Shown here: in pieces, positions 21,420 through 29,627 of the stretch
Position numbering within the stretch: the first letter of the stretch is position 1
Layout: each line of letters opens with the position of its first letter
Assembly (NCBI GenBank): GCA_003576845.1
Contig: QEVJ01000046.1
Coordinates: forward strand, 1,565 to 41,231
DNA length: 39,667 nt
From: Planctomycetota bacterium
GTDB taxonomy: Bacteria > Planctomycetota > Planctomycetia > Pirellulales > PLA5
Direction of reading: 5' to 3'
Notes under the pieces: model-generated
Seen by the model: only the letters and a program-made list of their open reading frames with translations
Database searches by the model: none
What the model was told of the DNA's origin: nothing
Translations under genes and position numbers: made by a program

Positions 21420-23679
21420 TCCGCGACAACTTCGACCGACCGAACTATGCCGGTTGCTCAACAGCACGCCCCTGGGCGAGGTGATCAACGAACGGCAGTT
21501 GCATCGCCACCGCACGCGCGCCGGCCTGCGGATCGGCGACGCGCGGCATGTCGATCTATTGCGGTACGTCGCGTGGATGGTCCACGAGCGCCATACGCCG
21601 CGACCGCAAGCCGATGGCGATCCCTACGAGCGATTAAAGGACCGCGCACGCGCTCGGAATATCGCGCTCGCCATCGCGGGGCGCGACATCGGCGACTTGC
21701 CGGAAGTCGTGAATCCGGAGCGAAAGGCTAAGGCCGCGTCGGACTTCCGTTACTTCTGCGAATCATACTTCCCGCTAACGTTTCACCTACCGTGGTCGCC
21801 CGACCATTTGAAAGTGATTGAGAAAATCGAACGCGCCGTTTTGCACGGTGGTCTGTTTGCAATGGCGATGCCCCGCGGGTCAGGCAAGACGACGATCTGT
21901 GAATGCGCCTGCATCTGGGCAGTGCTGTACGGGCACCGCGAGTTCGTCTGTCTGATCGGCTCCGACGAAGGCCACGCGATGGACATGCTCGATTCGATCA
22001 AGATGGAACTCGACGGCAGCGATTACTTACTCGACGACTTCCCGGAGGTCGTCTATCCGATCCAAGCCCTCGACGGGATCGCCAACCGGGCCAATGGCCA
22101 GCTCTACAAGGGCGAACGCACGCACATTGGTTGGACCGCCCGCGAAATCGTCCTGCCGACCATGCCCGGCAGCGTGGCCAGTGGCGCGATCATCAAGGTT
22201 GCCGGTATCACGGGGCGGATTCGGGGCATGAAATACAAGCGGGCCGACGGCCAGACGGTTCGCCCAACTCTCGTTGTACTGGACGATCCGCAGACCGACG
22301 AATCAGCACGCAGCCTGTCACAGTGCGCCACGCGCGAAGGTATCCTCGCCGGCGCGGTCCTTGGCCTGGGTGGACCGGGCAAGAAGATCTCCGGCATCAT
22401 GCCCTGCACGGTGATCCGGCCCGGCGACATGGCGGACAACATCCTCAGCCGCGACAAGCATCCGGAATGGAACGGCGAACGAACCAAGATGGTTTACTCG
22501 TTCCCGACCGACGAGAAGAAGTGGGAACGGTACGGCGAACTCCGCGCCGAAAGCCTCCGCAGCCACGGTGATATTCATGCGGCGACCGAGTTCTACGTCG
22601 CCGACCGCGTCGCAATGGACGAGGGAGCGTTGATCGCGTGGCCCGAACGGTTCAATCACGACGAGGCGTCGGCCATCCAGCACGCGATGAACCTGAAGTT
22701 ACAAGACGAAGCAGCGTTCTTCGCTGAGTACCAGAACGAACCGCTCCCGGTCGACGCTGGCACCGACGATGAACTGACCGCCGATCAGATCGCCGGCAAG
22801 GTGAACCGCATGCAGCGCTACGAGGTTCCAATCGGCAGCAACCACTTGACCATGTTCGTCGACGTCCAGGCATCGCTCCTGTTCTACGTCGTCGCCGCCT
22901 GGGAGGATGACTTTACCGGCTACGTGATCGACTACGGAACGTTCCCCGATCAACACCGGCCCTACTTCACGCTCCGCGACGCCCGACAGACGCTTACCAT
23001 CGCGACGAAGGCCAGCGGCCTCGAAGGGGCGATCTACGCCGGTCTCGAGGCACTGACCGCGATGTTCCTCGGCCGCGAATGGCGGCGCGATGACGGCGCG
23101 ATGCTGCGGATCGAGCGGTGCCTGATCGACGCGAACTGGGGATCGTCGACGGACGTGGTCTATCAGTTCTGCCGGCAATCCGCGAGCGCCGGAATCGTCA
23201 TTCCCAGCCACGGTCGGTTCGTCGGCGCTTCGAGTCAACCATTCACTGAATACAAGCGAAAACCCGGCGACCGCATTGGCCACAACTGGCGAATGCCGAA
23301 CGTTAACGGCAAGCGCGCGGTGCGGCACGTCGTGTTCGATACGAACTTCTGGAAGTCGTTCACGCACGCCCGGCTTGCCGTGCCGATGGGTGACCGGGGG
23401 TGCCTATCGCTGTTCGGCGACGGCCCCGACCAGCATCGACTCCTCGCCGACCATCTGACCGCCGAGTACCGCGTGAAGACCGAAGGCCGCGGTCGGACGG
23501 TTGACGAATGGAAGTTGCGGCCGGAGCGGAGCGACAATCACTGGCTCGATTGCGTCGTCGGCAGCGCAGTCGCGGCGTCAATTCAAGGGGCATCACTTGC
23601 GGGAACCGGCGGAAGTGTCGCACCGCCGAAGCGGGAGCGTGTGAGTTTTGCCGAACTACAGAGGAGACGACGGGAATGA
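21409..23679 (+). CDS. terL: Terminase large subunit
   Basis: 756 residues. GTG 21409 is chosen because AAGGAG stands 7 bases upstream; ATG 21379 has no such site. Walker A AMPRGSGKTT at about 153-162, Walker B LVVLDDPQ near 289-295 and a nuclease-type domain starting at TMFVDVQASLLFYVVAAWED. The protein packages DNA into proheads using ATP and cuts the concatemer. It is longer than many TerL proteins owing to an N-terminal extension of about 60 residues that resembles the upstream small protein. The stop overlaps the next ATG (ATGA). Confidence 0.93.
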   Translation: MATDPRQLRPTELCRLLNSTPLGEVINERQLHRHRTRAGLRIGDARHVDLLRYVAWMVHERHTPRPQADGDPYERLKDRARARNIALAIAGRDIGDLPEVVNPERKAKAASDFRYFCESYFPLTFHLPWSPDHLKVIEKIERAVLHGGLFAMAMPRGSGKTTICECACIWAVLYGHREFVCLIGSDEGHAMDMLDSIKMELDGSDYLLDDFPEVVYPIQALDGIANRANGQLYKGERTHIGWTAREIVLPTMPGSVASGAIIKVAGITGRIRGMKYKRADGQTVRPTLVVLDDPQTDESARSLSQCATREGILAGAVLGLGGPGKKISGIMPCTVIRPGDMADNILSRDKHPEWNGERTKMVYSFPTDEKKWERYGELRAESLRSHGDIHAATEFYVADRVAMDEGALIAWPERFNHDEASAIQHAMNLKLQDEAAFFAEYQNEPLPVDAGTDDELTADQIAGKVNRMQRYEVPIGSNHLTMFVDVQASLLFYVVAAWEDDFTGYVIDYGTFPDQHRPYFTLRDARQTLTIATKASGLEGAIYAGLEALTAMFLGREWRRDDGAMLRIERCLIDANWGSSTDVVYQFCRQSASAGIVIPSHGRFVGASSQPFTEYKRKPGDRIGHNWRMPNVNGKRAVRHVVFDTNFWKSFTHARLAVPMGDRGCLSLFGDGPDQHRLLADHLTAEYRVKTEGRGRTVDEWKLRPERSDNHWLDCVVGSAVAASIQGASLAGTGGSVAPPKRERVSFAELQRRRRE

Positions 23680-23885
23680 AAGGCGGCGAATCGACGCAGG
23701 CCGAGCTTGGCATTCGTTGCCCACAGTGCGGCTGCCGGCATTTCGATACAACGAACACCGAACCATTACGGGATGGTCGAATCCGGCGACGAAAGACTTG
23801 CCGCGGATGCGGACGCCGCATCGTTACGTATGAATCCCGTCAAAGTGCAATTGGGAAGCCCACAGACTGTTGTGAAACTCTATAA
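23676..23885 (+). CDS. Zinc-ribbon protein resembling the NrdR N-terminus
   Basis: 69 residues; ATG 23676 overlaps the terminase stop (ATGA), with GAGGAG about 10 bases upstream. Four-Cys ribbon: CPQCGCRHFDTTNTEPLRDG, then RRRKTCRGCGRRIVTYES, very like the NrdR zinc ribbon (CPxC..RRRRxCxxCxxRFTTYE) without the ATP-cone domain. A small phage DNA-binding or regulatory protein is likely. Confidence 0.75.
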   Translation: MKGGESTQAELGIRCPQCGCRHFDTTNTEPLRDGRIRRRKTCRGCGRRIVTYESRQSAIGKPTDCCETL

Positions 23886-23906
23886 AGAAGGCTGCAAAGC
23901 CCGCGA

Positions 23907-23928
23907 GCAGGCGGCAATTGCCTGCCCA
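23907..23928. terminator. Hairpin between convergent genes
   Basis: GCAGGC and GCCTGC flank an inner GGCAATTGCC palindrome. It separates the plus-strand packaging genes from the minus-strand cassette that begins at 27241 and ends at 23931. Confidence 0.4.
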
Positions 23929-23930
23929 GA

Positions 23931-24512
23931 TCAAGGGACTTCAGGCGGATGGGGCAACTTCTCAGAATCTCGTCCGGCTCGGGATTCGCCATCTTTCTCG
24001 ACCTTGGTTCGACTGCCCTTACTAGATTGCGTCGCAGCACATCTCTTCGCCTTCCTCATATAAACGAGCGGTTCTCCGTAGTCGGCATGGTTCACGTGCT
24101 CGGGCTGCTCGTGCTGAATATCCACCCAATTCCCAAGCTTGCTGGACCACATCCCATTAGGCATCAATTTGGCAGCGTGCTGCCACTCGTGGCCAGATCC
24201 CGTCTGAACTCCGTAGAGGACAACCTTATCGAAAGACTGGTCGTACTCCAGGGGAGCTTCATCGCAGATCTCGAATCCTTTGGTCTGATACGCCGCAATC
24301 AGCGATGTGAGGCATCCAGTTCTAGGCACGCCGTCTGGCCAGTACCCACGAAGGAGATCCCAAGGGCGGTGTTTTTCGCCGACGGCCCAGGCGATGCAAT
24401 TGTAACGTGGCGTTTGCTTACTCGTGAGACGCCATTTAGTTCCGCGCAAGCCATCAAACTCCAACTCTACTTCGCTGCGGATTCGTTGTTGCTCGCGGCG
24501 TCGCGCTTTCAT
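23931..24512 (-). CDS. DUF7689-type protein
   Basis: 193 residues. The pattern YNCIAWAVGEKHRPWD, GYWPDGVPRTG, CLTSLIAAYQTKGFEICD, FDKVVLYG, HAAKLMPNGMWSSKLGNWVD, IQHEQPEHV, YGEPLVYMRKAKR fits the DUF7689 family, whose biochemical function I do not know; a Cys/His-containing papain-like fold is conceivable. Its ATG overlaps the stop of the upstream methylase gene by 4 bases, so the two are co-translated. Members of this family commonly lie beside genes for a small HPxYxxI domain, which here is fused to the methylase. Confidence 0.75.
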   Translation of the reverse strand: MKARRREQQRIRSEVELEFDGLRGTKWRLTSKQTPRYNCIAWAVGEKHRPWDLLRGYWPDGVPRTGCLTSLIAAYQTKGFEICDEAPLEYDQSFDKVVLYGVQTGSGHEWQHAAKLMPNGMWSSKLGNWVDIQHEQPEHVNHADYGEPLVYMRKAKRCAATQSSKGSRTKVEKDGESRAGRDSEKLPHPPEVP

Positions 24513-27241
24513 ATCTCGTATCCGTTATCTCGCCCCCAATTGAACCAAGCGATCGAAACTTGCTTTGCGGACATTTGCGCGGGATTAGCTGGCGAACTCC
24601 CAGTCAACTCGCGCAATGCAGTGTCCCAGTGTACTTCCCCGTCGCGAATTTCGCGCAGCAAATAGGGTATGATGGAAGTGCCTAGATCGACAATTCTCTT
24701 GTAAAGCGGATGGGCGATTCTCCTGTCTTCACGCGACATAATTAGCGTCGCTTCCTCCCATTGTTGGGAAAGAAGCTTGAATTCTCGATAAAGCCGCTCA
24801 GACGCCAAGTCTGGGCGGTTAATTGCTTTGCCGTTTCGATCAAGCCCATAGGCTCTCATTACGAGCGACTCATGCTCGCCAGCATCAACAGACTTTCCAG
24901 TCGCGAGTCGTCGCCCAATCGCAGCCAGTGAATTGCGAAGTGCGTTATCCGAGAGCGATGGCAATGGCACCCGCTCAACGAAATGTCGCCGTAGAGTGAA
25001 TTGCCCGCCGCGAATCTGTGGGCAGTATGCGGGCAGAATTCTCTCAAACAGCGAACTGTTCAAGATTGCTAGGTATGCAAGCAGCCGTGAAGTGTGAGGT
25101 TTGCCCCGCTTCCAGCACCAACCGAAGCCTTGCACAACGGCGTAGACGCCCAATGGGTCTATTGCGAAGTCTCCAGCCTTGCCAAACTCTTTTGAGACGA
25201 TTCGCGGAACTCTTTTCGCCAGCCAAGTCGCAACCGGTCGACTAACCTCCCACCAATTCCGATAGAGACTTTTTCGGTCACTCAGTTCGCGTTTCGCTGG
25301 GCGTAAACGCTCTTCAAAAAAAACTGGCAAAGTAGTCCTGACCTCCTGCTCGGTCTTCAAGAGGAGGCCTCCAGACTCGTCATACGGATAGAAAATGTAG
25401 CCCGACGGTTGAATGATTCCATTTTCAATCCGATCGGCAATTGGCCGAAACAACCTCTGCTCTCTACGGCGGGTGCAAAAGCGACGAAATTCACCTTCAT
25501 CAAGGATAAAGACTGGTTTGTTACCAACGCGCACGCCCAGTTTTGGAACAAAGAAATCGGCAACCGTTGTCAGCGTGTTGTGAAGAATCTCTCGAATGAA
25601 TGCTGCACTAGCCGCCGATTGTGGGGACCAATTCTCGTTCGCCAGCTCTAATTGTTCGATGTTGCGTAACTCAAACCCGCTACCGACTATCTCCGTAGTC
25701 CATTCTGTTGAGCGCAAGAGTCGAATTGCCTGTTCAGCACTCTTGTCGTCGGCGATAACCACTCTGATAGGCGTCGTAGAGTCGGCTGAACGTGAAATCA
25801 CCAGGAACGCTGGTTGGACTGTCGCATCGAAGTACCCGAAATGAAGTTGACCGATCAAATGAATTCGGAACTTTCCACTTCGCGAGAAGTATCGCCGGAT
25901 CAATTCGGCGGATCTTGAGTCGAGAAATGAGGACGGCATTACAGTCGCCAGCACGCCGCCAGGAGCTAACGACTCCGCTGCCTTGAAGATAAATGCAAGC
26001 GCAATGTCGGGACGGTCTGAATACGCTGGACCGAGGGTGGATTTGACAAGTTGCCTATCGCCCGGGGGGAGCTCATTCCATGCAACAAATGGCGGATTCA
26101 TTAAAACGATATTTGGCTTCCCCCAGTTCTTAATCGCGAGCGAATCATGCTCGACAATCCGAAGTGAGTACCGAGAATCTTCGGATTCGGAAATTGCGTA
26201 CCGAACGGGGTGTTCGGCCATCGTCACGGCGATTTTCGATTTATCAATTCCAACGAACTGGACAGAAGTCGGTGGCTCGGACGCGATCAACTCTCGAAAT
26301 GCTTCAATCAAAAAGACCCCTGATCCACATGCTGGGTCCAAGATCGAAAAAGGCCCTTCATTCGGCCACTGAACGAACTTAAGTGCGACCTCGATTAGCG
26401 CCCGCGCGAGCGACTCTGGAGTATGATGGATGTAGCTTGGCGCAGCATCACGTCGACCACCATGATCGACCACCATGAACTCTGGAAACAGTTCTCGTTG
26501 GGATGAGATAATTCCAGGCGATCGCAGCTCTTTGTGTGCCTCTTGGTACAGAGTGCCACTTGCGTGGCGCACTAAGAGATCGGCGTCTAATAAGTATCCA
26601 GAGCTGCCGCCGTCGCGCAGCAAGCTGACAAGTTCACCTAACGGGAAATCGCGAAGGTTATCGCTGACATTAGCTTCCGAAATCCACGGCGCTCCAACAC
26701 GACGAAGTGCTCGTGCCGCTTGGAAAAGAGTTAGGCTTGTGTCATCGCCGGTAACGGTTGCAACCCAGGCAATTAGGATATTGAAAGAAAACGCCACATC
26801 GACAGAGTTGCCGCCGCGTTTTTCTACCGCGGCCCTAACTGCGCCAAAAGTTTCCAGCGCTCGATCGATTACTGTGTTTTCAGACGGACTTGGCGTCTGC
26901 TGAAACTGGTCGAAAATGGCCGCAACATCATCTTCGGTTTCGACCCGTTGTTGACTTTCTAAGTCAGGGGCATCCCAACGGCGAAGCGTCGCCATCGAGC
27001 CTTGGTTGAGTTCCACTGACCAGCGAACATTCGCTGACCATGCGCGCTGATTGGCCGTCGCGCGCGGCACTCTGGATTCGGAATCGACAATTGACAAAGC
27101 GAAGCTGCCGTCGCGCCCGTCGAGCATGATGGCATGTGTGCCAGACTCGTTACGCGCGCGCGCGGCACCAAACATGGGCACAGAAACTAAGCCCAAGGCA
27201 TGCGCCCAGCATTCTGGTAATCGTGGATTCCAAGCAGACAT
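24509..27241 (-). CDS. N6-adenine DNA methylase-like protein fused to an HPxYxxI-type domain
   Basis: About 910 residues; ATG 27241 is used, GTG 27250 adds three residues. SAM-binding motif DPACGSGVFL near 302-311 and catalytic NPPF near 382-385 mark an N6-adenine methylase of the HsdM/type IIG kind. The following 400 residues look like a target-recognition region. I see no PD-(D/E)xK nuclease motif. The last 90 residues (WEEATLIMSREDRRIAHPLY, KRIVDLGTSIIPYLLREI, VHWDTALRELTG, AWFNWGRDNGY) match a small domain usually encoded as a separate gene next to DUF7689. G+C is visibly lower than in flanking phage genes. Lies between terminase and portal on the opposite strand. Confidence 0.8.
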   Translation of the reverse strand: MSAWNPRLPECWAHALGLVSVPMFGAARARNESGTHAIMLDGRDGSFALSIVDSESRVPRATANQRAWSANVRWSVELNQGSMATLRRWDAPDLESQQRVETEDDVAAIFDQFQQTPSPSENTVIDRALETFGAVRAAVEKRGGNSVDVAFSFNILIAWVATVTGDDTSLTLFQAARALRRVGAPWISEANVSDNLRDFPLGELVSLLRDGGSSGYLLDADLLVRHASGTLYQEAHKELRSPGIISSQRELFPEFMVVDHGGRRDAAPSYIHHTPESLARALIEVALKFVQWPNEGPFSILDPACGSGVFLIEAFRELIASEPPTSVQFVGIDKSKIAVTMAEHPVRYAISESEDSRYSLRIVEHDSLAIKNWGKPNIVLMNPPFVAWNELPPGDRQLVKSTLGPAYSDRPDIALAFIFKAAESLAPGGVLATVMPSSFLDSRSAELIRRYFSRSGKFRIHLIGQLHFGYFDATVQPAFLVISRSADSTTPIRVVIADDKSAEQAIRLLRSTEWTTEIVGSGFELRNIEQLELANENWSPQSAASAAFIREILHNTLTTVADFFVPKLGVRVGNKPVFILDEGEFRRFCTRRREQRLFRPIADRIENGIIQPSGYIFYPYDESGGLLLKTEQEVRTTLPVFFEERLRPAKRELSDRKSLYRNWWEVSRPVATWLAKRVPRIVSKEFGKAGDFAIDPLGVYAVVQGFGWCWKRGKPHTSRLLAYLAILNSSLFERILPAYCPQIRGGQFTLRRHFVERVPLPSLSDNALRNSLAAIGRRLATGKSVDAGEHESLVMRAYGLDRNGKAINRPDLASERLYREFKLLSQQWEEATLIMSREDRRIAHPLYKRIVDLGTSIIPYLLREIRDGEVHWDTALRELTGSSPANPAQMSAKQVSIAWFNWGRDNGYEI

Positions 27242-27352
27242 GGAAGACACCGCAGAGGGGTATCTTTGGAATTATCCACGAATCCAAGCGGTACTACAAT
27301 AGCGGTCATTTGGCGGCGGGACAACCTTCGCGGCCATCGCCAGCGCGACCGG

Positions 27353-27589
27353 TTAACGGCATTCAGGCCAGTTGCCCTCCATTCCATTGATCGCAGGCAC
27401 TATCCGCTCGCCACCGGTCAGCGTGCGACTGTTCCAACGGAATGCGAACTCGTTCGTGTATCGCGGCAAATGGCGTCTCAAGAGCTGATGCAAAATGCCG
27501 TTGTGACGGCGCTCCAGCCAGGCGAAAGACGATTCGGCCGTGTTCTTGCGGGCGAGCCATCCGCCTATTCGCGATATCCTGAAAAACAC
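27353..27589 (-). pseudogene. Remnant of an ISXO2/IS1595-type transposase (3' end)
   Basis: About 78 residues with KNTAESSFAWLERRHNGILH, then RYTNEFAFRWNSR and GGERIV, matching the end of the DDE domain of ISXO2-like transposases (NTaEs.fsLLKRGi.GtyHhvs..hL.RYl.EFaFR.N.R). The conserved Glu of the DDE triad would be the one in NTAES. The rest of the gene is missing, so it is a fragment. It lies upstream of the methylase gene in the same direction. Confidence 0.75.
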
Positions 27590-27867
27590 CTTCGCGTTGT
27601 GATTGATCGCATGATGCCCGCCATCGTAGCCGCTGTCTTATCCTCGATTCTTGATCGCTTATTCGGTATAGATTGCCCAGTGCAGCAGCCCTTCACCTGC
27701 ACTGATTCGATCTAACCGAACTGACGAATGTTGCCAAATGTAGCACATTTTTTCAACGCTACGTGAAAAAGGATTGACCGATCCTTCACCGCTCTCTAGG
27801 AATTAGAGACGACACTAGCACGGGCGACGCCGGTGACTGATCCTCATCGCCGAACCCAGTCAGCGCC

Positions 27868-27908
27868 AAAGGCCATGCGGGGCCGCAATCCTCGCGTGGC
27901 CTTTTTTC
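27868..27908 (+). terminator. Rho-independent terminator
   Basis: AAAGGCCATGCG, a loop of about 11 bases, then CGCGTGGCC followed by TTTTTT. It closes the cassette region on the left of the head gene operon, which starts at 27949. Confidence 0.8.
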
Positions 27909-27948
27909 GTTGGCTCGCCCGGCTGGTTGTCGTTTCGGAGTACGCGCG

Positions 27949-28143
27949 ATGGCTGAACTAGACGAGACGATCCGCGAAAACGCTCAAGGGCCTGCCAAGG
28001 CGTCGGGCGACACCGGCTCAGTCGAACAGCACAAGCTGCCGGACCAGATCGCGGCGGATCGGTATCTCGCGTCGAAGGATGCGGCCAAGTCGAAATCGCG
28101 CGGCCTCGTCCTGAACAAGTTCGTTCCACCGGGAACTTCGTAG
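27949..28143 (+). CDS. Small head-tail joining-type phage protein
   Basis: 64 residues from ATG 27949 with GGAG about 9 bases upstream. LDETIRENAQGPAKASGDTG, then SVEQHKLPDQIAADRYLASK and a C-terminus ending FVPPGTS, typical of the small phage protein encoded just before lambda-type portals. It overlaps the portal start by one base. Confidence 0.8.
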   Translation: MAELDETIRENAQGPAKASGDTGSVEQHKLPDQIAADRYLASKDAAKSKSRGLVLNKFVPPGTS

Positions 28144-29627
28144 TGCTAACGCGGCTTATCAACGCGATGAAACGCGCCAAGCCGGCAGCGATGCCGACGC
28201 GAGGAATGCGAATCATTCGTGCCCGCTACGACGCCGCATCGACGAACGACGACAACCGCCGCCATTGGGCCAACGCCGACGGGCTTTCGGCAAACGCGGC
28301 GAACAGCCCTGACGTCCGAAGCAGATTGCGGAACCGCGCCCGCTATGAGGTCGCCAACAACAGCTACGCTCGCGGGATCGTGGATACGCTTGCGAATGAC
28401 GTTATCGGCACCGGGCCTCGCCTGCAAATGCTCACCGAAAACGCCGATGCTAACCGCCGCATTGAACGCGAGTTCATGGCCTGGGCGAAAGCAGTCGGCC
28501 TTGCCGAGAAGCTCCGAACGATGCGAAAGGCACGAGCCGAGGACGGCGAGGGATTCGGAGTGTTGACCAGCAATCCGCGCTTGCCAACGGCGATCCAACT
28601 CGATCTGCACCTCATCGAAGCCGACCAAGTTTGCACGCCCGATCTTAAGCTGCTCGTCCCCAACGCTATCGACGGCATCGTGTTCGACGCCTGGGGAAAC
28701 CCAGTCGAATACCACGTGCTGAAGGCACACCCTGGCGATATGTCGGCGCTCGCCTTGCGTGACTACGAACGCGTCCCCGCAAGCGCCGTCGTCCATTGGT
28801 TCCGTGCTGATCGACCGGGCCAAGCTCGCGGCATTCCCGACATCATGCCGGCGCTGCCGCTGTTCGCGCAGCTTCGTCGCTTTACGCTGGCGGTCTTGGC
28901 CGCCGCCGAAACGGCCGCCGACTTCGCAGGCATCTTGTACACCGACGCGCCTGCCAATGGCGAAGCCGACGCCGCCGAACCGTTCGAGCCAATCGAACTC
29001 GAAAAGCGCGCGCTGCTCACCATGCCGGGCGGTTGGAAAATGAGCCAAATGGAAGCCGAACAACCTTCGACTTCCTACGCGGAGTTTAAGCACGAGTTGC
29101 TCAACGAAATCGCCCGCTGTTTGAACATGCCGTTCAACATCGCAGCGGGCAATTCCTCCGGATACAACTACGCATCGGGTCGGCTCGATCATCAGACGTA
29201 TTTCAAATCGCTTCGAGTCGAGCAGGCCCATCTCGAATGCGTGATTCTCGACCGCATTCTCGCCGCGTGGTTCGACGAGGCCGTATTGATTCCCGGCCTC
29301 CTGCCCGCGGGTCTCGGACTCATCGCCGACTGGCCACACCAGTGGTTTTGGGACGGCCACGAACACGTTGACCCCGCCAAAGAAGCGTCGGCGCAAACGA
29401 TGCGTCTAGCGAATCACACCACCACGCTCGCGGACGAATACGCGCGGCGCGGGCTCGATTGGGAAACTCAGCTTCGCCAACGTGCGAAGGAGTTGTCGCT
29501 CATGGCGGAACTTGGTCTGACCACGGCGCAAGCCATCGCCATGCCGGCAGCGCCTGCGCCCGAAGAGGACGACGAAGAAGAGGACGAGGATGTCGAAGAA
29601 GAAACCACAACTCGAAAAGCCGCCTGA
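28143..29627 (+). CDS. Phage portal protein, lambda family
   Basis: 494 residues from GTG 28143, coupled to the previous stop (TAGTG). Features of lambda-type portals: RYDAASTNDDNRRHWANADG, then RNRARYEVANNSYARGIVDT, GTGPRLQ, DLHLIEADQVCTP, VVHWFRADRPGQARGIPDIM and a very acidic C-terminus (EEDDEEEDEDVEEE). The portal forms the dodecameric ring through which DNA enters the head. The 3' end overlaps the next gene by 38 bases. Confidence 0.93.
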   Translation: MLTRLINAMKRAKPAAMPTRGMRIIRARYDAASTNDDNRRHWANADGLSANAANSPDVRSRLRNRARYEVANNSYARGIVDTLANDVIGTGPRLQMLTENADANRRIEREFMAWAKAVGLAEKLRTMRKARAEDGEGFGVLTSNPRLPTAIQLDLHLIEADQVCTPDLKLLVPNAIDGIVFDAWGNPVEYHVLKAHPGDMSALALRDYERVPASAVVHWFRADRPGQARGIPDIMPALPLFAQLRRFTLAVLAAAETAADFAGILYTDAPANGEADAAEPFEPIELEKRALLTMPGGWKMSQMEAEQPSTSYAEFKHELLNEIARCLNMPFNIAAGNSSGYNYASGRLDHQTYFKSLRVEQAHLECVILDRILAAWFDEAVLIPGLLPAGLGLIADWPHQWFWDGHEHVDPAKEASAQTMRLANHTTTLADEYARRGLDWETQLRQRAKELSLMAELGLTTAQAIAMPAAPAPEEDDEEEDEDVEEETTTRKAA

